The position numbers were made by a program, and so were the translations under genes. From Janthinobacterium silvisoli (GTDB taxonomy: Bacteria > Pseudomonadota > Gammaproteobacteria > Burkholderiales > Burkholderiaceae_D): 64,000 bases of DNA. The number at the start of each line of letters is the position of its first letter. Position 1 is the first letter of the stretch. Location: assembly GCF_014200725.1 (NCBI RefSeq), contig NZ_JACHCL010000002.1:806001-870000 (forward strand), given 5' to 3'. Of this stretch, positions 56,318 through 64,000 are shown one piece after another. The notes below the pieces were generated by a model. It made no database searches. It was not told the origin of the DNA and saw only the letters and a program-made list of their open reading frames with translations.

Positions 56318-59300
56318 ATGGCCACCACTCCTACTCCAGCAGCAAGCCCAGTCAATCCAGCCAATGCCGACGCCACAGTGTTGTCTGGCGGCAAAACCGC
56401 ACGTGCGGCGCAGAAAACAGACAAGACAAAACGCGGGGATGAAGAAGAACTGGTGCAAGGCTTCAATGCCGACCAGGCGATGCCTCCCGAAAACGTAGTT
56501 GAAGTCACCGGTAACGGCGGTGCCGCAGGTAGCGACGGCGCCGGCATTGCCGCCGCAACGGCAGCAGCGGTTGCCGCAGGAGCTCTGGCTGGCGGCGATG
56601 GTAGCGCGGCAGCAGGCCAGGCCAGTGGCACAGCCGACCTCGGCACGCCACAAAGCGGCAACAACACGGCTACAGGTGCAAGTGTAGGTGCGGGTGTAGA
56701 CGCAAGCGGCGCAGCAATACCAAGCGGTCACGTCGTTGACGTAGCCGGTGCTGGCGCCGGTGCAGGTGCGGGTGCGGGTGCGGGCGCCGCCGGTGGTCTG
56801 ACCGGACTGGGTGGACTGGGTCTGTTGGGCGGCCTGGGCCTGGTGGCGGCTGCCGCCGGTGGTGGCGGCACGACAGCCGCCACCGGCGCAGGCGCAGGTG
56901 GCACGGGTGGCACCGGTGGAGGTACGGGCGGCACGGGCGGTACCGGTGGCGGTACGGGCGGCACGGGCGGTACCGGTGGCGGTACGGGCGGCACGGGTGG
57001 AGGTACTGGCGGTACGGGTGGCACGGGTGGTGGTACTGGTGGTACTGGCGGTACGGGTGGCACTGGTGGGGGTACGGGCGGTACGGGCGGCACTGGTGGT
57101 TCGACAGGAGGCCAGGGCGACGGCAGCGGCACTGGTGGCACTGGTGGCACTGGTGGTACGGGTGGCACAGGCGGTACGGGTGGCACAGGCGGTACTGATC
57201 CCACACACACATCGGTAGTCACCTCCATCAGCGATGCAGCCGTGCTGGCTGCTGCCGCCGCCCTCGCTGCGGCCAACAGCGCACTGGCAGACGACGCTGC
57301 TGCCGCTACGGCGGCAGCCTTGGCCGCAGCAGCGCAGGCAGCTGCCAATGCGGCAGTCACCGATGATCAACTGGCGGCGCAGGCACAAGCCGCCGCCGCC
57401 GCTGCACTGGCAGCAGCCAATTCAGCCGCAAACGACGATGCCCTGGCCGCTTCTGCCGCCGCAGCAGCACAGGCAGCACAGGCAGCAGCAGTCGACGCGA
57501 CCAATGCAGACAATGCGGCGGCCCAAGCCGCTGTCACGGCAGCGGCCTCGCTGGCCGCCACCACTTCGGCGCAAAACGACGATGCCGCGGCAGCCGCCGC
57601 CGCCCAGGCGGCGGCGCAAGCGCATGCTGCCGCCGACGCAGCCAATGCCAAGGCCAATCTGACGGATGCCAATGCACTCGACGCCGCCGCCGCAGCAGCC
57701 GATGCCGCAGCAGCCGCCGCACAGACGCAAGCCAATCTCACTGACGCCGCCGCACTGGCGGTCATCTCCGACGCCGATGCCGCCAACGCAGCAGCTGCAG
57801 CAGCCCTGGCTGCCGCTACCGACGCCGATGCCCTTGGTGTCGCACTGACCGCTGCCGTCCAGGCCTCCGCGGCCGCCACGGCACAGGCCAACCTGACCGA
57901 TGCGGCAGCGCTGACGGCCACGGCGAATGCAGATGCGGCCGCCGCCGCCGCCGCACAAGCGACCGCCGACGCCACCGATGCCAATGTGCTCGACGGTATC
58001 GCTGCAGCAGCGGTCATTACGGCAGCCAATGCCGTCACCCTGGCCGACGCCACCGATGCCACTGCATTGGGCCTGGCGGCAACTGCCGCACAGAATGCAG
58101 CCAATGCAGCCAGCGCCGTGGCCGCGCAAACCGACGCCGTGGCGCTGGCCGCAGCAGCCGATGCAGCCGCTGGCGTGGCCGCATGGGATGCCATGAACGC
58201 CAACGCCACCGACGCGGTGGCGTTGCAGCAGGCTGCCGATGCGGCCGCCACCGCAGCCGCCAATGCCGCCACGGTAGCGGCAGCCACCGACGCCGTCGCC
58301 CTGGGCCAGGCGGACACTGCTGCCCAGCAATTGGCCGCGGCCGCAGCCGCCAAGGCTGACCTGACAGACGCCACTACGCTGGCCGCTATTTCCGATGCCG
58401 ATGCCGCCGCCGCGCAAGCTGCCGCGACGCTGGCCGACGCCACCGACGCCAACGCGCTCGATGCGGCAGCAGCCACCGCCGCCGCCAACGCGGCAACTGC
58501 CGCCGCGCTGGCCGCACTAACCGACGTCCCCTCACTGCAGGCAGCGTACAACACAGCGGCCGCCAACTCGGCTGCCGCGACGGCGCAGGCTAACCTCACC
58601 GACGCCACGGCCCTGACGGCGCAGGCCAATGCCGACGCCGCTGCGGCAGCAGCGGCGCAAACCACTGCCAACCAGACCGATGCCTCGGCCCTGGCAGCAG
58701 CGGCTGCCACCGCCGATACCAATGCGGCCAATGCACAAAGCGTGGCCGACATGACGGACGCCACGGCTCTTGGGGCAGCCTATACCCAGGCAGCAGCCAA
58801 CGCACAAGCGGCACATAACCAGCTCACCCTGCTCGATCTGAACGCGGCGATAACCACCTCCAACAACGATAACGCCGCCGCCTCATTGGCCATCAATACC
58901 TCCATCCTTGCGGGCCTGGGCGCTTCGCCCGATACCAGCCTGCTGCAATTGGCGGTCAACACGGCGCAAACGGCGGCCAACGCTGCCGACCAGGCCTTGT
59001 CGGGCAATACGGCAACGCTGGTCGCCAATGCCCTGAGCGCAGCCAATCTGGCAGCCACTTTACAGGCCACCGCCAACCTGACAGATGCCACAGCCCTGGC
59101 AGCGACAGCAACACAAGCCACCAATGCGGCCGCCAACTGGCTGCTCAATGGCCCGGCGATACTGCTCAGCGCCACTGCGGATCTCGCGACAGCGACCACC
59201 GCCGCCACCGCCGCCGCCGCTACGGCAGCGCTGACCGATGCGAACGCCCTTGGCATTGTTTCCTCCGCTGCCGCCGCAGCAGCGGCAGCAGCGCAGGCAA

Positions 59301-62300
59301 CGGCCGACCAGACTGACGCCAATGTGCTCGATGCCGCCGTTAGCACAGCCAATACTGTGCTGGCCAGCGTGACCGCAACCGCCAACCTGACGGATGCAAC
59401 GGCGCTGGGCGTGGCCTATAACACGGCAGTTGCCACTGCCGCTGCTGCTGCCACCGCCGCCAACGGGGTCGATGTCGCCGCCCTGACAGCCATCTCGAAT
59501 GCCGATGCACTGGCCGCTGCCACGGCAGCCAGTATCGCCAGTCTGACCGACGCCACTGCGCTGGGCCTGGTGTCGACGGCCAATGCCGCTACCGCAGCGG
59601 CCTTGCAGGCAACGGCCAACCTGACGGACGCCGGCGCCCTCAGCGCCATCGCCACCGCCGCGCAAGCTGCCGCGACGGCCGCCGCCAATATCGCCAACCT
59701 GACCGACGCCACGGCGCTGGGCACGGTATCGGCCGCCGCTACGGCGGCCGCCAACGCGGCAACCGCCACTGCCAACCTGACTGACGCCACGGCGCTGGGC
59801 CTGGTCTCGACGGCCGATGCAGCCACAGCAGCGACCTTGCAGGCGACTGCCAACCTGACCGACGCCGCCGCACTAGGCCTCGTATCGGCTGCCGCCACCA
59901 CCGCGGCCAACGCGGCGGCCGCCACCGCCAACCTGACCGACGCCGTCGCCCTGGGCACGGCCTCTGCAGCAGCCACGCTGGCTGCCAATACAGCAGCAGC
60001 CACCGCCAACCTGACCGACGCAGTGGCCCTTGGCGTGGTTGCCACCACCAATGCCGCCGCAGCCACGGCAGCGCAGGCAACTGCCGACCTGACGGACGCC
60101 GTTGCGCTGGGAGTGACGGCCACCGCCAATGCCGCTGCCTCCGCCGCAGCAGCCACGCTGGCCGGCCTGACGGACGCCGTCGCACTGGCCACGCAGCATA
60201 CGCTGGACGTGACAGCAGCCACCGTGGCCGCCACCAAGGCTGCCCTGACCGACGCCACCGCACTGACGGCGACCGCCAACAACGATGCCGCCAATGCCGC
60301 CTCCCTGGCCGCCTATTCCGCCGCCCATCCACTCGATCTGGTGGCGGCACTGGCAGCCACCACGGCGGCTACCACCGCTTCGCTGTCGCACGCGGCAGCA
60401 GTATCGGCGCAAAACGACGATGCGGTAGCGGCATCGACCGCCGCTACGGCAGCGGCATCGCTGACGGCGCTGAACAACGCTATCGCGGCGGACAATGCGG
60501 CCACGGCGGCGGCTACCCTGGCTACCACCTCGCAAGCGGCCTACGCGGCTGCGCAAGCGGCCGACGCAGCAGCGGCAACGGCACAGAATGTCGCCGCCAC
60601 CTCGCTGGCCGCCTACCAGGCTGCGCAAGCAGCCGATGCAGCAGCGGCATCGACCGCCGCCACGGCTGCCAATGCGCTGGCCGCATACAATGCGGCACTG
60701 GCCGCCGACGCCAGTGCAGCGGCCACGGCGCTCACGGCCCAGAATGCGCTCAACGCCTACAATTCGGCACTGGCCGACGATGCCGCGGCTGCGGCTGCGG
60801 CGGTCACTGCCGCCACCTCGCTGGCGGCTACGCAAGCGGCGCAGGCAGCCGATGCGACGGCGGCCAGTCTCGCGGCGATCGCACAAAATGCATTGAACGC
60901 CTATAACGCGGCATTGGCAGACGATGCCACCGCCGCCAGCACGGCCATCGCCGCCGCCAATGCGCAAGCGGCCGCCGCGGCGGCTATCGCTGCCGACAAT
61001 GCGGCAGCAGCAGCGCAAGCCACCGCCGCCATTTCTCTGGCGGCGACCCAGCATGCCCAGGCCGACGATGCCGCAGCTGCCGCCGCCGCAACGGTAGCGG
61101 CAGCATCGCAGGCTGCCGCGCAAACGGCACAAGGGCTGGTGAACGCCGCCGCCACCGCCGCTACCGCAGCGGCGACAGCATTGAGCGCGTACAACCACGC
61201 GGTGGCAGACGATGCGGCAGTAGTCACCGCGGCGGCCAATCTGACGGCAGCGCAAAACGCTGCAGCGGCCGCACATGCCGCCGATGCCGCCGCCGCCACG
61301 GCCGCCACCAACGCGGCAAACGCGCTGGCCGCCTACCAGGCTGCGGTGAACGCGGATGACGCAGCGCTCAATGCCAATAACGTCCTGACTGCAGCCCATA
61401 ATTTCCTCAACGCTCTGCAGATCGGCAACGTATTAACCAACTTGCAGAACATCGCCACCGCGGCGCAAGCAGCCGCAACGAGCGCTGCCAATGATGATGC
61501 AGCCGCAGCAGCAGCGGTAGCAGCAGCACTGAACGCACAGAACCTGGCCAATGCCGCGCAAGCAGCTGACGCTACGGCATTGGCGGCCCATGCGGCATTG
61601 CAAGCGGCCCAGGCTAACCTGGCTATCGGCCTGAACGTTGGCACCACTGCCGCCACCGCGCAACACTCGCTCGATGTCGTCGCCAACATTCAGTTGCTCA
61701 CCAATAACGCCGCACAAGCCGACGCCGCCGCCGCACAGGCGCTCGCTGCCTGGAACGCCGCCAAGGCGGACGACGCGGCAGCCGCACAGGCGCATGCCAA
61801 TGCCACTGCCGCCCATGCTGCCGCAGCGCAAGCCCAGGCGGACGATGCAGCCGCCGCCCAGGCTGCCGCCACGGCAGCCGCATCGCAGGCAGCGGCACAA
61901 GCGGCTCAGGCTGACGACGCCCACGCCGCTGCAGCTGCCGCCACGGCCGCCGCCGCCCAGGCTGCCCTGCTAACCGCGCAAAACAACAGCGCTGCTGCAG
62001 CAACCGCAGCTGCCGCAGCTGCCGCAGCGCAGCAAGCCGCACAGCAGGCGCATGCTGACGATACCGCCGCCGCAGCGGCCGCCACCAAGGCAGCCCTGTC
62101 GCTGGCCGCGACCCAGGCCGCCCAGGCCGACGATGCAGCCGCCACCGTGGCGGCCACCAACGCCGCCAACGCCCATGCCGCCTACCTGGCTGCCATGGCC
62201 GACGACGCCAGTGCCGCTACCCTGGCGGCAGCTGCGCAGGTAGCACAGGACGCCGCCACGGCAGCCCAGCATGCCGATGCTGTCGCTGCCGCTTCGGCAG

Positions 62301-63592
62301 CCGCTGCCGCCGTCGCCCAGGCTGCGGCCATCAGCGCGCAACAAGACGATAATGCTGCCGCTACCGCCGTCGCCAGCGCGGCCCATGCCGCAGCGGCCTA
62401 CCAGGCAGCGCTGGCCGCCGATGCGGCCGTCGCCACCACGGCCGCCGCCGCCACCGCTGCGCAAGCAGCGGCACAGTCAGCGCACAACGACGATGCAGCT
62501 GCCGCCGCAGCTTCCGCCCAGGCGGCAACCTCGCTGGCAGCCGCGCAGCATGCCCAGGCAGACGATGCGGCAGCCGCGCAGGCAGCCGCCAACGTCGTCA
62601 CCGCGCAGGCAGCCTACAACGCCGCCGTGGCAGCCGACAATGCGGCAGTGACAGCGGCCGCCGCCGCCGCCGCGTCGGCCGCTGCAACCCATGCGGCGCA
62701 GGCCGATGATGCGGCAGCCGCACAAGCGGCAGCGTTCGCCGCCCAGGCACATGCGAATGCCGCCGCGGCCCATGCCGACGATGCGGCAGCCGCCCAGGCC
62801 AACGCAGCAGCGGCAGCGGCCGATGTGGCGGCAGCGCATGCCCAGGCGATCGCCGATCAAACCGACGCAGTAGCGCTGGCACAGGTTTCGGATGCCGATG
62901 CAGCCGCCGCCGCCCACGCCCAGACGATTGCCGACCAGACCGACGCCCATGCCCTGGGCCTGGCAGCCGATGCGGCAGCCGCGCAAGCAGCAGCCGCCGC
63001 CCATACGGCAGACCTGACCGATGCCCATGCATTGAGCCTGGCTGCCGATGCGGCAGCAGCGGCGGCAGCCCAGGCACAGGCGCATGCCGACCTGACGGAT
63101 GCGCCTGCGCTGACGGCCGTGGCAGATGCCGATGCGGCAGCGGCGGCCCACGCCCAGACAATCGCAGACCAGACCGATGCGGCCCATTTGCTGGCCTTGA
63201 GCCAGCAAGCGCAGAACAGTCCTCAGGTGCTCGATGGCTTCCATATCGGCGCACCGACGGCTGGCGGCGACGTCATCGATCTGTCGGGCATCGCCAACCT
63301 GGCGCCTGCGGTGGCGGTCGGCGTGAACCTGCATACCGACTTTGGCGCCGACAACCTGTTCATTTTCGACAACACGGCCGTGTCCATCCATGACGCTGCC
63401 GGCGCCATCGCCGCAGACAGCAGCATCTTGTCGGGCCAGGGCTACATCGTCATCGCCGATGCGCAAAACAATGGCGCGGTTACCGTCTACCACTCCAGTG
63501 ACCTCAGCAACGCCCATGCCATCGACACGGCACTGGTGGTGCTGAGCGGCGTGAATATCACGCAGCTGACGGCAGCCAACTTCCATGTCTGA
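56318..63592 (+). CDS. Giant Ala-rich repeat surface protein, type 1 secretion type
   Basis: 2424 residues. N-terminus (1-190): an acidic/basic start, Ala/Gly-rich, then GGLTGLGGLGLLGGLGLV and AAAAGG (177-182). This recalls LapA/Bap-like N-terminal retention modules that LapG cuts at di-Ala. Residues about 190-295: Gly/Thr runs (GGTGG). About 305-2290: helical Ala-rich repeats of two kinds (see repeats). About 2300-2424: a non-repetitive end with DVIDLSG, FIFDN, and VVLSGVNITQLTAANFHV, which resembles the C-terminal signal of T1SS surface proteins (bluetail-like). No Cys. GGAG precedes the ATG. A TolC-like gene follows at 63721. Likely a biofilm or adhesion fibre; inference. Confidence 0.8.
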   Translation: MATTPTPAASPVNPANADATVLSGGKTARAAQKTDKTKRGDEEELVQGFNADQAMPPENVVEVTGNGGAAGSDGAGIAAATAAAVAAGALAGGDGSAAAGQASGTADLGTPQSGNNTATGASVGAGVDASGAAIPSGHVVDVAGAGAGAGAGAGAGAAGGLTGLGGLGLLGGLGLVAAAAGGGGTTAATGAGAGGTGGTGGGTGGTGGTGGGTGGTGGTGGGTGGTGGGTGGTGGTGGGTGGTGGTGGTGGGTGGTGGTGGSTGGQGDGSGTGGTGGTGGTGGTGGTGGTGGTDPTHTSVVTSISDAAVLAAAAALAAANSALADDAAAATAAALAAAAQAAANAAVTDDQLAAQAQAAAAAALAAANSAANDDALAASAAAAAQAAQAAAVDATNADNAAAQAAVTAAASLAATTSAQNDDAAAAAAAQAAAQAHAAADAANAKANLTDANALDAAAAAADAAAAAAQTQANLTDAAALAVISDADAANAAAAAALAAATDADALGVALTAAVQASAAATAQANLTDAAALTATANADAAAAAAAQATADATDANVLDGIAAAAVITAANAVTLADATDATALGLAATAAQNAANAASAVAAQTDAVALAAAADAAAGVAAWDAMNANATDAVALQQAADAAATAAANAATVAAATDAVALGQADTAAQQLAAAAAAKADLTDATTLAAISDADAAAAQAAATLADATDANALDAAAATAAANAATAAALAALTDVPSLQAAYNTAAANSAAATAQANLTDATALTAQANADAAAAAAAQTTANQTDASALAAAAATADTNAANAQSVADMTDATALGAAYTQAAANAQAAHNQLTLLDLNAAITTSNNDNAAASLAINTSILAGLGASPDTSLLQLAVNTAQTAANAADQALSGNTATLVANALSAANLAATLQATANLTDATALAATATQATNAAANWLLNGPAILLSATADLATATTAATAAAATAALTDANALGIVSSAAAAAAAAAQATADQTDANVLDAAVSTANTVLASVTATANLTDATALGVAYNTAVATAAAAATAANGVDVAALTAISNADALAAATAASIASLTDATALGLVSTANAATAAALQATANLTDAGALSAIATAAQAAATAAANIANLTDATALGTVSAAATAAANAATATANLTDATALGLVSTADAATAATLQATANLTDAAALGLVSAAATTAANAAAATANLTDAVALGTASAAATLAANTAAATANLTDAVALGVVATTNAAAATAAQATADLTDAVALGVTATANAAASAAAATLAGLTDAVALATQHTLDVTAATVAATKAALTDATALTATANNDAANAASLAAYSAAHPLDLVAALAATTAATTASLSHAAAVSAQNDDAVAASTAATAAASLTALNNAIAADNAATAAATLATTSQAAYAAAQAADAAAATAQNVAATSLAAYQAAQAADAAAASTAATAANALAAYNAALAADASAAATALTAQNALNAYNSALADDAAAAAAAVTAATSLAATQAAQAADATAASLAAIAQNALNAYNAALADDATAASTAIAAANAQAAAAAAIAADNAAAAAQATAAISLAATQHAQADDAAAAAAATVAAASQAAAQTAQGLVNAAATAATAAATALSAYNHAVADDAAVVTAAANLTAAQNAAAAAHAADAAAATAATNAANALAAYQAAVNADDAALNANNVLTAAHNFLNALQIGNVLTNLQNIATAAQAAATSAANDDAAAAAAVAAALNAQNLANAAQAADATALAAHAALQAAQANLAIGLNVGTTAATAQHSLDVVANIQLLTNNAAQADAAAAQALAAWNAAKADDAAAAQAHANATAAHAAAAQAQADDAAAAQAAATAAASQAAAQAAQADDAHAAAAAATAAAAQAALLTAQNNSAAAATAAAAAAAAQQAAQQAHADDTAAAAAATKAALSLAATQAAQADDAAATVAATNAANAHAAYLAAMADDASAATLAAAAQVAQDAATAAQHADAVAAASAAAAAVAQAAAISAQQDDNAAATAVASAAHAAAAYQAALAADAAVATTAAAATAAQAAAQSAHNDDAAAAAASAQAATSLAAAQHAQADDAAAAQAAANVVTAQAAYNAAVAADNAAVTAAAAAAASAAATHAAQADDAAAAQAAAFAAQAHANAAAAHADDAAAAQANAAAAAADVAAAHAQAIADQTDAVALAQVSDADAAAAAHAQTIADQTDAHALGLAADAAAAQAAAAAHTADLTDAHALSLAADAAAAAAAQAQAHADLTDAPALTAVADADAAAAAHAQTIADQTDAAHLLALSQQAQNSPQVLDGFHIGAPTAGGDVIDLSGIANLAPAVAVGVNLHTDFGADNLFIFDNTAVSIHDAAGAIAADSSILSGQGYIVIADAQNNGAVTVYHSSDLSNAHAIDTALVVLSGVNITQLTAANFHV
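56890..57200 (+). repeat. Gly/Thr-coding minisatellite
   Basis: Tandem degenerate units of the type GGTGGTACGGGCGGCAC encode GGT/GGTGGT runs within the giant gene (residues about 191-295). Third bases vary between c, t and a, so the protein repeat is kept while the DNA has diverged. Confidence 0.85.
57640..60290 (+). repeat. 26-residue repeat family (consensus core NLTDAxALG)
   Basis: About 30 units of about 26 residues (78 bp) with the core ANLTDATALGLVSTADAA. The period is strictest from about residue 1090 to 1300, where consecutive units start T-A-N-L-T-D-A. A second short block of the same type (IADQTDAHALGLAADAAA) lies at about 62840-63190. Confidence 0.8.
60310..62860 (+). repeat. 24-residue repeat family (consensus core AQADDAAAA)
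   Basis: About 35 units of 24 residues (72 bp) with the core AQADDAAAAQAAATAAA. Successive units at about 61830-62800 are exactly 24 residues. An earlier short block of this type (NDDA, ADDA) lies at about 57240-57640. Both families are Ala-rich and helical, with an acidic or polar step once per unit. Confidence 0.8.
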
Positions 63593-63720
63593 CCTCGCGG
63601 CCGGAAACAGGAGGTAAGCCAGCAACAAACACCGCAGGAGCAGCGCGATGAGGTGCTGCCCCTGCGGCAACGGTTGCCGACCATGAATGACCTTCAGGCC
63701 GCAAGGCTAGAAAATCACGA

Positions 63721-64000
63721 ATGACATTACGCAGTCTGCCAGCGTTGCATCACTCCCGTACCAGCTGGTCCGGGTTCCTGCCATCGATCACAGCCGTACT
63801 GGCGGCCGTGATAATGGTTTCTGCAGCATCCGCCGCCAGTGCCCAGAGCGCCACCGCCTGGACCTTCGACCAGGTCTTGCAGCAGGCGCTGCAAACCCAC
63901 CCCACCGTCCAGGGCAAACGCTCGGCGCAGGCGGCAGCGCAGGCCGACCTGGAAGGCGCACGCTGGCAGCGCTACCCCAGCGTATCGGCGGAAGTGCCTA
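63721..64000 (+). CDS. TolC-family outer membrane protein, N-terminal part (3' cut by window)
   Basis: 93 residues are visible. A signal peptide (ITAVLAAVIMVSAASAASAQ) is followed by WTFDQVLQQALQTHPTVQGKRSAQAAAQADLEGARWQRYPSVSAE, the typical start of a TolC/LapE outer-membrane factor (cited in part: LQQALQTHPTVQGKRSAQA). It begins 128 bp after the giant gene. I infer that it is the outer-membrane channel of the type 1 secretion system for that protein. The ABC transporter and HlyD-type adaptor genes are expected to the right of the window. ATG 63721 lacks a strong ribosome site. Confidence 0.82.
   Translation, partial: MTLRSLPALHHSRTSWSGFLPSITAVLAAVIMVSAASAASAQSATAWTFDQVLQQALQTHPTVQGKRSAQAAAQADLEGARWQRYPSVSAEVP

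Noticed and set aside
56890..57200. CRISPR array
   Set aside because: The repeats are short, contiguous and coding, with no unique spacers and no cas genes nearby.
57367..63670. Long minus-strand frames opposite the giant gene
   Set aside because: They come from the Ala-codon bias (GCC/GCG repeats) of the plus-strand gene and have no ribosome sites.

Overview
The window looks like chromosome from a high-GC betaproteobacterium of the family Oxalobacteraceae (Janthinobacterium, Massilia or Duganella type). I infer this from codon use, the housekeeping block cysS / HhH glycosylase / accA / tilS / lysC / tRNA-Ser with cyclophilins and lpxH alongside, and the general gene content. There is no phage, integrase, transposase, CRISPR array or rRNA operon.

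Layout. 1-7.1 kb: end of a LacI-type regulator, two operator-like palindromes, then an alpha-glucosidase and a complete maltose-type ABC importer (ATPase, binding protein, MalF, MalG). 7.2-10 kb: O-acetylhomoserine sulfhydrylase, then a divergent SDR oxidoreductase / TetR pair. 10-17.3 kb: a tightly packed six-gene minus-strand operon (MoxR-type AAA+ ATPase, unknown protein, protein with an HExxH motif plus a VWA domain, unknown protein, PaaK-like adenylate-forming enzyme, NadR-like NMN adenylyltransferase/kinase). I cannot assign this to a described system, and it is the strongest candidate for something new. 17.4-22.2 kb: TolC / HlyD / two ABC-2 permeases with no ATPase gene. 22.4-28.5 kb: a GH46 chitosanase with a lipoprotein signal, then two tandem aspartate:alanine antiporters with aspartate 4-decarboxylase. 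28.7-30.6 kb: a periplasmic-binding-like protein, a small HMA protein and a membrane protein.

30.9-35.5 kb: a 1352-residue Pls/PosA-type synthetase (adenylation, carrier, six membrane helices, three left-handed beta-helix domains). It is translationally linked to a divergent phosphopantetheinyl transferase, suggesting secretion-coupled synthesis of an amino-acid homopolymer. 35.6-41.4 kb: LysR regulator, small conserved proteins, RlmN-like radical SAM enzyme, YjdM, a DmeRF metal-efflux pair, a WxxGxW-repeat lipoprotein and a DUF2325 protein next to a Fur-box-like site. 41.8-45.4 kb: a 401-residue protein of unknown family, a LysR/NmrA divergent pair and tRNA-Ser(GCT). 45.5-55.4 kb: housekeeping genes.

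55.6-64 kb: an AT-rich gap of about 700 bp, then a 2424-residue Ala-rich repeat protein. Its N-terminus resembles a retention module and its C-terminus resembles a type 1 secretion signal. A TolC-type outer membrane protein follows and is cut by the window edge. This looks like a giant type 1-secreted surface protein with two interleaved repeat families of 26 and 24 residues.
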